Of a stretch of DNA of 64,000 nucleotides, positions 1 to 13,100 are shown piece by piece. Source of the stretch: Euonymus europaeus. Its lineage: Eukaryota; Streptophyta; Magnoliopsida; Celastrales; Celastraceae. Position 1 is the stretch's first letter. Each line of letters starts with the position of its first letter. Below the pieces are notes generated by a model. That model searched no databases. It was not told the origin of the DNA and was given only the letters and a program-made list of their open reading frames with translations. The stretch covers positions 13,787,001 through 13,851,000 of the forward strand of contig OY756971.1 in NCBI GenBank assembly GCA_963580455.1. Direction: 5' to 3'. The translations under genes were made by a program, and so were the position numbers.

Positions 1-1499
1 TCCGAAGTTTCTCAACTCTCTCTATGGAGGAGTTTTTAACAGTTTTGTCCATTTGTCACAAAAGTTGGTGTTTTGGCAACGAAATAATTTATGAAGCTTA
101 TACTCATATAATTTGGTATAGAATAACTATAAAAAGTGTACACCTAGCAACTTTGATAGTCCAAAGTTGCTCAACTTTCTCTATGGAAGAGATTTTAACG
201 GCTTTGTCCATTTGTCATAGAATGTTAGTGTTTTGCCATCGTAATAATCTAGGAAGTTTATACTCGTAAAATTTGACGTAGAAGAATATTAAAAACTGTA
301 TACCGAGCAACTTTCATGGTCAGAAGTTGCCCAACTCTCTCTATGGAGGATCTTTTAACGGCTTTTGTCCATTTGTCATAGAAAGTTGGTGTTTTGGCAT
401 CGAAATAATCTTTGACGCTTATAATCGTAAAATTTGACATAGAAGCACAATAAAAAGTTTACACCCACCAACTTTGATGGTCCGAAGTTGTTCAATTCTC
501 TCTATGGAGGAGCTTTTAACAGTTTTGTCCATTTGTCATAGAAAGTTGGTGTTTTGTCCATTTCTCATAGAAAGTTGGAGTTTTACCAATTAAATAATCT
601 TGAAGCTTATACTCGTAAAATTTGGCATAAAAGATTAATAAAATGTGTACACCGAGCAACTTTGATGGACAAAAGTTTCTCAACTCTCTCTATGGAGGAG
701 CTTTTAACGGCTTTGTCCATTTCTCATAGAAAGTTGGAGTTTTTGCAATTAAATAATCTTGAGGCTTATACACGTAAAATTTGACATAGAAGAATAATAA
801 AATTTGTACACTAGGCAGCTTTGGCAGTCCAAAATTGTCCAACTCCCTCTATGGAGGAGCTTTTAACAATTTTGTGCATTTCTCATAGAAACTTGGGTTT
901 TGTCATCGAAATATTCTAGGAAGGTTATACTCATAAAATTTGACATAGAATAACAAAAAAACTATACAGTGAGCAACTTTGATGGTATGAAGTTGCTCAA
1001 CTCTCTCTATGGAAGCGCTTTTAACGGCTTTGTCTATTTATCATAGAAAGTTAGTGTTTTTGCCATCGATATAATCTACGAATCTTAGACTCGTAAAATT
1101 TGACATAGAAGAACATTAAAAGGTGTACACCGAGCAACTTTGATGGTCCGAAGTTGCTCAACTCTCTCTATGGAAGACCTTTTAACGGCTTTGTCCATTT
1201 GTCATAGAAATTTGGGGTTTTGTCATCGAAATAATCTAGGAAGCTTATACTCATAAAATTTGACACATAAGAAGAATAAAAATTGTACAGCGAGCAACTT
1301 TGATGGTCCGAAGTTGCTCAACTTCCTTTTTTGGGGAGCTTTTAACGGCTTTGTCCATTTATCATAGAAAGTTGGGGTTTTGTCATCGAAATAATCTAGC
1401 AAGCTTATACTCATAAAATTTGACATAGAATAACAATAAAAAGTGTACACCGAGCAACTTTGACATTCCAAAGTTTCTCAACTCTCTCTATGGAAGAAC

Positions 1500-2340
1500 C
1501 TTTAACGTCTTTGTCCATTTGTCATAGAAAGTTAGTGTTTTGAAATCGAAATAATATAGGAAAGTTATACTCGTAAAATTTGACATCAAAGAACATTAAA
1601 AAGTGTGCACCAAGCAACTTTGATGGTCCGAAGTTGCTCAACTCTCTCTATGGCGGAGCATTTAACAGCTTTGTCCATTTCTCATAGAAAGTTGTTGTTT
1701 TGGCAATTAAATAATCTTGAAGCTTATACTCGGAAAATTGGTCATAGAATAACAATAAAAACTGTACACCGAGCAACTTTGATAGTCCGAAGTTGCTCAA
1801 CTCTCTATGGAAGCGCTTTTAACGGCTTTGTCCATTTGTCATAGAAAGTTAATGTTTTGCCATCGAAATAATCTAGGAAGCTTACACTCGTAAAATTTGA
1901 CATAGAAGAACATTAAAAAGTTGTTTTGCTCAACTCTCTCTATGGAGGAGCTTTTAATGGCTTTGTCCGTTTCTCATAGAAAGTTGGTGTTTTGGCAATT
2001 AAATAATCTTGAAGCTTATAGTCGTAAAATTTAGCATAGAAGAACAATAAAGGTGTACACCGAGCAACTTTGACTATCCAAAGTTGCTCAACTCTCTCTA
2101 TGGAGGAGCTTTTAACAATTTTGTGGATTTGTCATAGAAAGTTGGGGTTTTTGCATTGAAATAATCTAGGAAGCTTATACTCATAAAATTTGAGATACAA
2201 ACACAATAAAAAGTGTACATCGAGCAACTTTGATGGTCCGAAGTTTCTCAACTCTCTCTATGGAAAAGATTTTAACGGCTTTGTCGATTTTTTATATAAA
2301 GTTAGTGTTTTGCAATCGTAAAAATCTAGGAAGCTTATAC
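1500..2340 (+). repeat. Long-range satellite duplication, copy 1
   Basis: This stretch matches about 6.33-7.17 kb at a constant offset of 4,832-4,834 bases, about 30 monomers. Shared rare markers are the GACATCAAAG variant (1582 and 6414), a monomer lacking about 30 bases with the unusual junction AAAAAG-TTGTTTT (1920 and 6754), and CGTAAAAATC (2317 and 7150). Limits are approximate because all monomers are alike. Confidence 0.7.
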
Positions 2341-3944
2341 TCGTAAAATTTGACATAAAAGAACATTAAAAAGTGTACACCGAGCAACTTTGATGGTCCG
2401 AAGTAGCTCAACTTTCTCTATGGAAGTGATTTTAACGGCTTTGTCCATTTTTCATATAAAGTTAGTGTTTTGCAATGGTAATAATCTAGGAAGCTTGTAC
2501 TCATAAAATTTGACATGGAAGAACATTAAAAAGTGTACACCGAGCAAATTTGATGGTCCGAAGTTGCTCAACTCTCTCGATGGAGAAGCTTTTAGCGGTT
2601 TTGTCCATTTGTAAAAGAAAGTTGTTGTTTTGGCATTGAAATAATCTTGGAAGCTTATACTCGAAAAATTTGACATAGAAGCATAATAAAAAGTGTACAC
2701 TGAGCAATTTTGATGGTCCGTAGTTGCTCAACTCTCTCTATGGAGGAGGTTTTAACAATTTTGTCCATTTGCCATAGAAAGTTGGGGTTTTTGCATCAAA
2801 ATAATCTAGGAAGATAATACTCATAAAATTTGGCATAGAATAATTATAAAAAGTGTACACCGAGCAACTTTGATGGTCCGAAGTTGCTCAACTCTCTCTA
2901 TGGAAGAGATTTTAACGGCTTTGTCCATTTGTCATACAAAGTTAGTGTTTTGCCATAGTAATAATATAGGAAGCCTATACTCGTAAAATTAGACGTAGAA
3001 GAATATTAAAAAGTGTACACTGAGCAACTTTGATGGTCCGAAGTTGCTCAACACTCTCTATGGAGGAGCTTTTAACGGCTTTGTCCATTTGTCATAGGAA
3101 GTTGGTGTTTTGGCATTGAAATAATCTTGGAAGCTTATACTTATAAAATTTGACATAGAAGCACAATAAAAACTGTACACCGAGCAACTTTGACATTCCA
3201 AAGTTTCTCAACTCTCTCTATGGAAGAACTTTTAACAGCTTTGTCCATTTGTCACAGAAAGTTGGTGTTTTGGCAACGAAATAATCTAGGAAGCTTATAC
3301 TCATAAAATTTGGTTTAGAATAACTATAAAAAGTGTACACCGAGCAACTTTGATAGTCCGAAGTTGCTCAACTCTCTCTATGGAAGAGATTTTAACGGCT
3401 TTGTCCATTTGTCATAGAAAGTTAGTGTTTTGCCATCGTAATAATCTAGGAAGTTTATACTCGTAAAATTTGACGTAGAAGAATATTAAAAAGTGTATAC
3501 CGAGCAACTTTGATTGTCCGAAGTTGCTCAACTCTCTCTATGGAGGAGCTTTTAACGGCTTTTGTCCATTTGTCATAGAAAGTTGGTGTTTTGGCATCGA
3601 AATAATCTTTGAAGTTTATACACGTAAAATTTGACATAGAAGCACAATAAAAAGTTTACACTAACCAACTTTGATGGTCCGAAGTTGTTCAACTCTCTCT
3701 ATGGAGGAGCCTTTAACAGTTTTGTCCATTTGTCATAGAAAGTTGGTGTTTTGTCATCGAAATAATCTACGAAAATTATACTCATAAAATTTGACATAGA
3801 AAAACAATAAAAAGTGTACACCGAGCGACTTTGATGGCCCGAAGTATCTCAAATCTCTCTATGGAGGAGCTTTTAACGGTTTTGTCCATTTCTCATAGAA
3901 AGTTGAAGTTTTAGCAATTAAATAATCTTGAAGCTTATACTCGT

Positions 3945-4085
3945 AAAATTTGGCATAGAAGATTAATAAAATGTGTACACCGAGTTCTCATAGAATGTTG
4001 GAGTTTTTGCAATTAAATAATGTTGAGGCCTATACTCGTAAATTTTGGCATAGAAGAATAATAAAATGTGTACACCAGGCAGCTT
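3945..4085 (+). repeat. Truncated monomer with internal deletion
   Basis: The palindrome and the first bases of the dyad (GTACACCGAG) run straight into TTCTCATAGAATG at about 3984. About 65 bases are missing, including the dyad spacer, the right arm and the CTTTTAACGG block. The neighbouring monomers are full length. Confidence 0.85.
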
Positions 4086-6139
4086 TGACGGTCCAAAGTT
4101 GTTCAACTCTCTCTATGCGGAAGCTTTTAACAATTTTGTTCATTTCTCATAGAAACTTGGGGTTTTGTCATCGAAATATTCTAGGAAGCTTATACTCATA
4201 AAATTTGGCATAGAATAACAAAAAAAACTGTACACTGAGCAACTTTCATGGTATGAAATTGCTCAACTATCACTATGGAAGCGCTTTTAACGGCTTTGTC
4301 TACTTATCATAGAAAGTTAGTGTTTTGCCATCGATATAATCTAGGAATCTTAGACTCATAAAATTTGACATAGAAGAACATTAAAAGGTGTACACCGAGC
4401 AACTTTGATGGTCTGAAGTTGCTCAACTCTCTATATGGAAGTGCTTTTAACGGCTTTGTCCATTTGTCATAGAAAGTTGGGGTTTTGTCATCGAAATAAT
4501 CTAGGAAGCTTATACTCAAAAAATTTGACACATAAGAACAATAAAAAGTGTACAACGAGCAACTTTGATGGTACATAGTTGCTCAACTCCCTTTATTGGG
4601 GAGCTTTTAACTGCTTTGTCCATTTATCATAGAAAGTTGGGGTTTTATCATCAAAATAATATATGAAGCTTATACTCATAAAATTTGACATAGAATAACA
4701 ATAAAAAGTGTACACCGAGCAACTTTGACATTCCAAAGTTTCTTAACTCTCTCTATGGAAGAACTTTTAACGTCTTTGTCTATTTGTCATAGAAAGTTAG
4801 TGTTTTGCAATCGAAATAATCTAGAAAAGTTATACTCGTAAAATTTGATATCAAAGAACATTAAAAAGTGTACACCGAGCAACTTTGATGGTCCGAAGTT
4901 GCTCAACTCTCTCTATGGGGGAGCTTTTAACGGCTTTGTCCATTTCTCATAGAAAGTTGGTGTTTTGGCAATTAAATAATCTGGAAGCTTATACTCGTAA
5001 AATTTGACATAGAATAACAATAGAAACTGTACACCGAGCAACTTTGATTGTCCGAAGTTGCTCAACTCTCTCTATGGAGGAGCTTTTAAAAAAAATTTCC
5101 ATTCGTCATAGAAAGTATGTGCTTTGGCATCGAAATAATTTAGGAAGCTTATACTCATAAAATTTGACATAGAAAAACAATAAAAAGTGTACACCGAGCA
5201 ACTTTGATGGTCCGAACTTGCTCAACTCTCTCTATGGAGGAGCTTTTAACGGATTTGTCCATTTGTCATAGAAAGTTAGTGTTTTGTCATCGAAATAATC
5301 TAGGAAGCTTATACTCATAAAGTTTGACGTAGAAGAACATTAAAAAGAGTACACCGAGCAACTTTGATGCTCCGAAGTTGCTCAAATCTCTCTACGGTGG
5401 AGCTTTTAACGATTTTGTCCATTTGTCATAGAAAGTTAGTGTTTTGGCTTCAATATAATCTTGAAAGCTTATACTCGTAAAATTTGACATAGAAGAACAA
5501 TAAAAAGTATACAATGAGCAACATTGATGGTCCGAAGTTGCTCAACTCTCTCTATGGAGGAGCTTTTAACGGCTTCGTCGATTTCTCATAGAAAGTTGGT
5601 GTTTTGGCAATTAAATAATCTTGAAAGCTTGTACTTGTAAAATTTGGCATAAAAGAACAATAAAAGGTGTACACCGAGCAACTTTGACTGTGCGAAGTTG
5701 CTCAACTCTCTCTATGGAGGAGTTTCTAAAAATCTTGTGCATTTGTCATAGAAAGTTTGGGTTTTTGCATCGAAATAATCTACGATGCTTATACTCATAA
5801 AATCCGACATAGTATATCAATAAAAAGTGTACACCGAGCAACTTTGGTGGTCTGAAGTTGCTCAACTCTCTCTATGAAAGAGATTTTAACGGCTTTTTCC
5901 ATTTCTTATAGAAAGATGGAGTTTTGGCAATTAAATAATCTTGAGGCTTATCCTTGTAAAATTTGGCATAGAAGAAAAATAAAATGTGTACACCGAGAAA
6001 CTTTGACGGTCCAAAGTCGCTCAACTCTCTCCATGGACGAGCTTTATAAATTTTGTGCCTTTGTCATAGAAAGTTGGGGTTTTGTCAACGAAATAATATG
6101 GGAAGCTTATACTCATAAAATTTGACATAGAATAAAAAT

Positions 6140-6200
6140 AAAAAGTGTACACCGAGCAACATAGAAAAGCTCTTAACAGATTTGTTCATTTGTCATAGAA
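6140..6200 (+). repeat. Truncated monomer lacking the dyad right arm
   Basis: GAGCAAC is joined at 6160/6161 to ATAGAAAAGCTCTT. About 31 bases are lost: the spacer, the right dyad arm and the CTCTCT tract. This is a private deletion that I did not find elsewhere in the window. Confidence 0.8.
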
Positions 6201-6329
6201 ATTTAATGTTTTGCCATCGAAATAATCTAGGAAGCTTATACTCGTAAAATTTGACATAGAAGAACATTAAAAAGTGTACACCGAGCACCTTTGATGGTCC
6301 GAAGTTGCTCAACTCTCTCTATAGAGGAG

Positions 6330-7175
6330 CTTTTAACGGCTTTTGTCCATTTGTCATAGAAAGTTGGTGTTTTGGCATCGAAATAATCTTTGAAGTTGAT
6401 ACTCTTAAAATTTGACATCAAAGAACATTAAAAAGTGTACACCGAGCAACTTTGATGGTTCGAAGTTGCTCAATTCTCTCTATGGGGGAGCTTTTAACGG
6501 CTTTGTCCATTTCTCATAGAAAGTTGGTGTTTTGGCAATTAAATAATCTTGAAACTTATACTTGTAAAATTGGTCATTGAATAAAAATAAAAATTGTACA
6601 CCGAGCAACTTTGATGGTCCGAAGTTGCTCAACTCTCTCTATGGAAGCGCTTTTAACGGCTTTGTCCATTTGTCATACAAAGTTAGTGTTTTGCCATCGA
6701 AATAATCTAGGAAGCTTATACTCGTAAAATTTGACATAGAAGAACATTAAAAAGTTGTTTTGCTCAGCTCTCTCTATGAAGGAGCTTTTAACGGCTTTGT
6801 CCGTTTCTCATAGAAAGTTGGTGTTTTGGCAATTAAATAATCTTGAAGCTTATAGTCATAAAATTTAGAATAGAAGAACAGTAAAAGGTGTACACCGAGC
6901 AACTTTGACGATCCGAAGTTGCTCAACTCTCTCTATGGAGGAACTTTTAACAATTTTGTGGATTTGTCATAGAAAGTTGGGGTTTTTGCATTGAAATAAT
7001 CTAGGAAGCTTATACTCATAAAATTTGAGATAGAAACACAATAAAAAGTGTACATCGAGCAACTTTGATGGTCCGAAGTTTCTCAATCTCTCTATGGAAA
7101 AGATTTTAACGGCTTTGTCCATTTTCATATAAAGTTAGTGTTTTGCAATCGTAAAAATCTAGGAAGCTTATACTC
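6330..7175 (+). repeat. Long-range satellite duplication, copy 2
   Basis: Partner of the segment at about 1.5-2.3 kb, sharing the same truncated-monomer junction (at 6754) and neighbouring rare variants in the same order. The intervening 4 kb of ordinary monomers suggests this is one copy of an older, since diverged, higher-order unit. Confidence 0.7.
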
Positions 7176-10100
7176 ATAAAATTTGACGTAGAAGAATATT
7201 AAAAAGTGTACACTGAGCAACTTTGATGGTCCGAAGTTGCTCAACTCTCTCTATGGAGGAGCTTTTAACGGCTTTGTCCATTTGTCATAGGAAGTTGTTG
7301 TTTTGGCGTCGAAATAATCTTGGAAGCTTATACTTATAAAATTTGACATAGAATCACAATAAAAAGTGTACACCAAGCAACTTTGATGGTCCGAAGTTTC
7401 TCAACTCTCTCTATGGAGGACTTTTTAACGGCTTTGTCCATTTGTCATAGAAAGTTAGTGTTTTGCCATCGAAATAATCTAGGAAGCTTATACTCGTAAA
7501 ATTTGACATAGAAGAACATTAAAAATTGTACACCGAGCAACTTTGATGGTCCGAAGTTGCTCAACTCTCTCTATGGAGGAGATTTCAAATGGCTTTGTCC
7601 ATTTCCCATAGAAAGTTGGTGTTCTAGCAATTAAATAATCTTGAAGTTATTCTCGTAAATTTTGCATAGAAGAACAATAAAAAGTGTACACCGTTTAACT
7701 TTGACGGTCCGAAGTTGCTCAACTATCTCTATTGGGGAGCTTTTAACAATTTCGTGTATTTGTCATAGAAAGTTGGAGTTTTTGCATCAAAATAATCTTG
7801 GAAGCTTATACTGGTAAAATTTGGCATAGAAGAACATTAAAAAGTGTACACCGAGCAACTTTGATGGTGCAAAGTTGATCAACTCTCTCTATGGAGGAGC
7901 TTTTAACGGTTTTATGCATTTGTCATAGAAAGTTGGTGTTTTGACATCGAAATAACCTAGGAATCTTATACTCGTAAAATTTGACATAGAAGAACAATAA
8001 AAAGTCTACACCGAGGAACTTTGACATTCCAAAGTTTCTCAACTCTCTCTGTAGAAGAACTTTTAACGGATTTGTCCATTTGTCATAGAAATTTAGTGTT
8101 TTGCAATCAAAATAATCTAGGAAGGTTATACTCGTAAAATTTGACATCAAAGAACATTAAAATGTGTACACCGAGCAACTTTGATGGTCCGAAGCTGCTC
8201 AACTCTCTCTATGGAGGAGCTTTTAACGGCTTTGCCCATTTGTCATAGAAAGTTAGTATTTTGCCATCGAAATAATCTAGGAAGCTTATACTCATAAAAT
8301 TTGACATAGAAGAACATTAAAAAGTGTACACCGAGCAACTTTGATGGTCTGAAGTTGCTCAACTCTCTCAATGGAGGACTTTTTAATGGCTTTGTCCATT
8401 TCCCATAGAAAGTTGGTGTTTTGGCAATTAAATAATCTCGAAGTTATACTCGTAAATTTTGCATAGAAGAACAATAAAAAGTGTACACCGAGCAACTTTG
8501 ATAGTCCGAAGTTGCTGAACTCTCTCTATGGAGGAGGTTTTAACGGCTTTGTCCATTTGTCATAGGAAGTTGGTGTTTTGGCATCGAAATATTCTTGGAA
8601 GTTTATACTCGTAACATTTGACATAGAAGCACAATAAAAAGTTTACACCTAGCAACTTTGATGGTCCGTAGTTGTTCAACTCTCTCTATGAGGAGCTTTT
8701 AACCGTTTTGTCCATTTTTCATAGAAAGTTGGTGTTTTGGCATCGAAATAATCTAGGAAAACTATACTCATAAAATTTGACTTAGAAAAACAATAAAAAG
8801 TGTACACCAAGCAACTTTGATGGTCCGAAGTTCCTCAACTCTCTCTATGGACAAGCTTTTAACGGCTTTGTCCATTTGTCGTAGGAAGTTGGTGTTTTGG
8901 CATCGAAATAATTTAGGAAGCTTATACTCATAAAATTTGGCATAGAATAACTATAAAAAGTGTACACCGGGCAACTTTGATAGTCCGAAGTTGCTGAACT
9001 CTCTGTATGGAAGATATTTTAACGGCTTTGTCCATTTGTCATAGAAAGTTAGTGTCTTGCCATCGTAATAATCTATGAAGCTTATACTCGTAAAATTTGA
9101 CGTAGAAGAATAATAAAAAGTGTATACCGAGCAACTTTGATTGTCCGAAGTTGCTCAACTCTGTCTATGGACGAGCTTTTGACGGCTTTTGTCCATTTGT
9201 CATAGAAAGTTGGTGTTTTGGCATTGAAATAATCTTTGAAGCTTATACTCGTAAAATTTGACATAGAAGCACAATAAACAGTCTACACCTAGCAACTTTG
9301 ATGGTCCGAAGTTTCTCAACTCTCTCTATGGAGGAGTTTTTAACAGTTTTGTCCATTTGTCATAGAAAGTTGGTGTTTTGGAAACGAAATAATTTAGGAA
9401 GCCTGTACTCATAAAATTTGGCATAGAATAACTATAAAAAGTGTACACCGAGCAACTTTGATAGTCCGAAGTTGCTCAAGTCTCTCTATGAAAGAGATTT
9501 TAACGGCTTTGTAAATTTGTCATAGAAAGTTATTGTTTTGCCATTGTAATAATCTAGGAAGCTTATACTCGTAAAATTTGACGTAGAAGAATATTAAAAA
9601 GTGTATACCGAGCAACTTTGATGGTTCGAAGTTGCTCCACTCTCTCTATGGAGGAGCTTCTAACGGCTTTGTCAATTTCTCATAGAAAGTTGGAGTTTTT
9701 GCAATTAAATAATCTTGAGGCTTATACCATTAAAATTTAGCATAGAAGAACAATAAAATATGTACACCAAGCAGCTTTGACGGTCATAAGTTGTTCAACT
9801 CTCTCTATGGAGGAGCTTTTAACAATTTTGTCCATTTCTCATAGAAACTTGGGGTTTTTTCATCGAAATAATCGAGGAAGCTTATACTCATAAAATTTGA
9901 AATAGAATAACAAAAAAAACTATACACTGAGCAACTTTGATGGTATGAAGTTGCTCAACTCTCTCTATGGAAGCGCTTTTAACGGCTTTGTCTATTTATC
10001 ATAGAAAGTTAGTGTTATGCCATCGATATAATCTAGGAATCTTAGACTCGTAAAATTTGACATAGAAGAACATTAAAAGCTGTACACCGAGCAACAATGA

Positions 10101-13100
10101 TGGTCCGAAGTAGCTCAACCCTCTCTATGGAAGAGCTTTTAACGACTTTGTCCATTTTTCATAGAAAGTTGGGGTTTTGTCATCAAAATAATCTAAGAAG
10201 CTTATACACATAAAATTTGACTTATAAGAACAGTAAAAAGTGTACATCGAGCAACTTTGATGGTCCGAAGTTGCTCAACTCCCTTTACGGAGGAGCTTTT
10301 GTCCATTTCTCATAGAAAGTTGGTGTTTTAGCAATTAAATAATCTTGAAACTTATACTCGTAAAATTTAGCTTAGAAGAACAATAAAAGGTGTACACCGA
10401 GTAACTTTGACGGTCCGAAGTTGCTCAACTCTCTCTATGGAGGAGCTTTTAACAATTTTTTGAATTTCTCATAGAAACTTGGGGTTTTGTCATCAAATAA
10501 TCTAGGGAGCTTATACTCATAAAATTTGATATAGAATAACAAAAAAAACTGTACACTGAGCAACTTTGATGGTATGAAGTTGCTCAACTCTCTCCAAGCA
10601 AACGCTTTTAACGGCTTTGCCTATTTATCATAGAAAGTTAGTGTTTTGCCATCGATATAATCTAGGAATCTTAGACTCGTAAAATTTGACATAGAAAAAC
10701 ATTAAAAGGTGTACACCGAGCAACTTTGATGGTCCGAAGTTGCTCAACTCTCTCTATGAAAGTGCTTTTAACGGTTTTGTCCATTTGTCATAGAAAGTTG
10801 GGGTTTAGTCATCGAAATAATATACGAAGCTTATACTCATAAAATTTGACATATAAGAACAATAAAAAGTGTACACCAAGCAACTTTGATGGTCCGAAGT
10901 ACCTCAACTCCCTTTATGGGAGAGCTTTAAACGGCTTTGTCCATTTCTCATAGAAAGTTGGGGTTTTGTCATCGAAATAATCTAGGAAGCTTCTACTCAT
11001 AAAATTTGACATAGACCAAACAATAAAAAGTGTACACCGAGCAACTTTGACATTCCAAAGTTTCTCAACTCTCCCTATGGAAGAACTTTTAACGTCTTTG
11101 TCCATTTTTCATAGAAAGTTAGTGTTTTGCAATCGAAATAATCTAGGAAGGTTATACTCGTAAAATTTGACATCAAAGAACATTAAAAATTGTACACCGA
11201 GCAACTTTGATGGTCTGAAGTTGCTCAACTCTCTCTATCGGGGAGCTTTAACGGCTTTGTCCATTTCTCATAGAAAGTTGGTGTTTTGGCAATTAAATAA
11301 TCTTGAAGCTTATACTCGTAAAATTTGACATAGAATAACAATAAAAACTGTACACCGAGAAACATTGATGGTCCGAAGTTGCTCAACTCTCTCTATGGAA
11401 GCGCTTTTAACGTCTTTGTCCATTTTTCATAGAATGTTAGTGTTTTGCCATCGAAATAATCTAGGAAGCTTATACTCGTAAAATTTGACATAGAAGAACA
11501 TTAAAAAGTGTACACCGAGCAACTTGGATGGTCCGAAGTTGCTCAACTCTCTATATCGAGGGGCTTTTAATGGCTTTGTCGATTTCTGATAGAAAGTTCA
11601 TATTTTGGCAATTAAATAATCTTGAAGCTTATAGTCGTAAAATTTAGGATAGAAGAACAATATAAGGTGTACACCAAGCAACTTTGACGGTCCGAAGTTG
11701 CTGAACTATTTCTATGGAGGAGCTTTTAACAATTTTGTGGATTTGTCATAGAAAGTTGCGGTTTTTGCACTGAAAAAATCCAGGAAGCTTATACTCATAA
11801 AATTTGACATAGAAGCACAATAAAAAGTGTACACCGTGCAACTTTGATGGTCCAAAGTTGCTCAAGTCTCTCTATGGAAGAGATTTTAACGGCTTTGTCC
11901 ATTTTTCATTTAAAGTTAGTGTTTTGCAATCGTAATAATCTAGGAAGCTTATACTCGTAAAATTTGACATAGAAGAACATTAAAAAGTGTACATCGAGCA
12001 ACTTTGATGGTCAAAAGTTGCTCAACTCTATCTATGGAGCAGCTTCTAACAGTTTTGTCCATTTGTCAAAGAAAGTTGGTGTTTTGGCATCAAAATAATC
12101 TTGGGAGCTTATACTCGGAAAATTTAACATAGAAGCATAATAAAAAGTGTACACTGAGCAATTTTGATGGTCCGAAGTTGCAAAACTTTCTCTACGGAGG
12201 AGGTTTTAAAATTTTGTCCATTTGTCATAGAAAGTTGGTGTTTTGGCATCGAAATAATCTAGGAAAATTATACTCATAAAATTTGATATAGAAAAATAAT
12301 AAAAAGTGTACACCGAGCAACTTTGATGGTCCGAAGTTGCTCAAATCTCTCTATGGACGAGCTTTTAAAGGCTTTGTCCATTTGTCATAGAAAGTTGGTG
12401 TTTTGCCATCTTAATAATCTAGGAAGCTTATACTCGTAAAATTTGACGTAGAAGAATATTAAAAAGTGTACACCGAGCAACTTTGATGGTCCGAAGTTTC
12501 TCAACTCTCTCTATGGAGGAGGTTTTAACGGCTTTGTCCATTTGTCATAGGAAGTTGGTGTTTTGGCATCGAAATATTCTTGGAAGCTTATACTCGTAAC
12601 ATTTGACATAGAAGCACAATAAATAGATTACACCAAGCAACTTTGATGGTCAGAAGTTGTTCAACTCTCTATATGGAGGAGCTTTTAATAGTTTTGTCCA
12701 TTTGTCATAGAAAGTTGGTGTTTTGCCATCGAAATAATCTAGGAAAATTATACTCATAAAATTTGACATAGAAAAACAATAAAAAGTGTACACCAAGCAA
12801 CTTTGATGGTCCGAAGTTTCTCAACTCCCTCTATGGACGAGCTTTTAACGGCTTTGTCCATTTGTCATAGGAAGTTGGTGTTTTGGCATCGAAATAATCT
12901 AGAAAAATTATACTCATAAAATTTGACATAGAAAAACAATAAAAAGTGTACACCGAGCAACTTTGATGGTCCGAAGTTGCTCAACTCTCTCTATGGAGGA
13001 GTTTTTAACAGTTTTGTCCATTTGTCATAGAAAGTTGGTGTTTTAGTAACGAAATAATTTAGGAAGCTTATACTCATAAAATTTGGCATAGAATAACAAT

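Noticed and set aside
3455..3637. Recurring open frames of about 60-92 codons on both strands of the satellite, some with very similar translations (for example starting MSNFTSISF)
   Set aside because: They recur because the repeat recurs. The monomer is about 160 bp, not a multiple of three, so each frame changes monomer by monomer. There is no start context, no codon bias and no known domain, and they carry ordinary satellite substitutions including stops.
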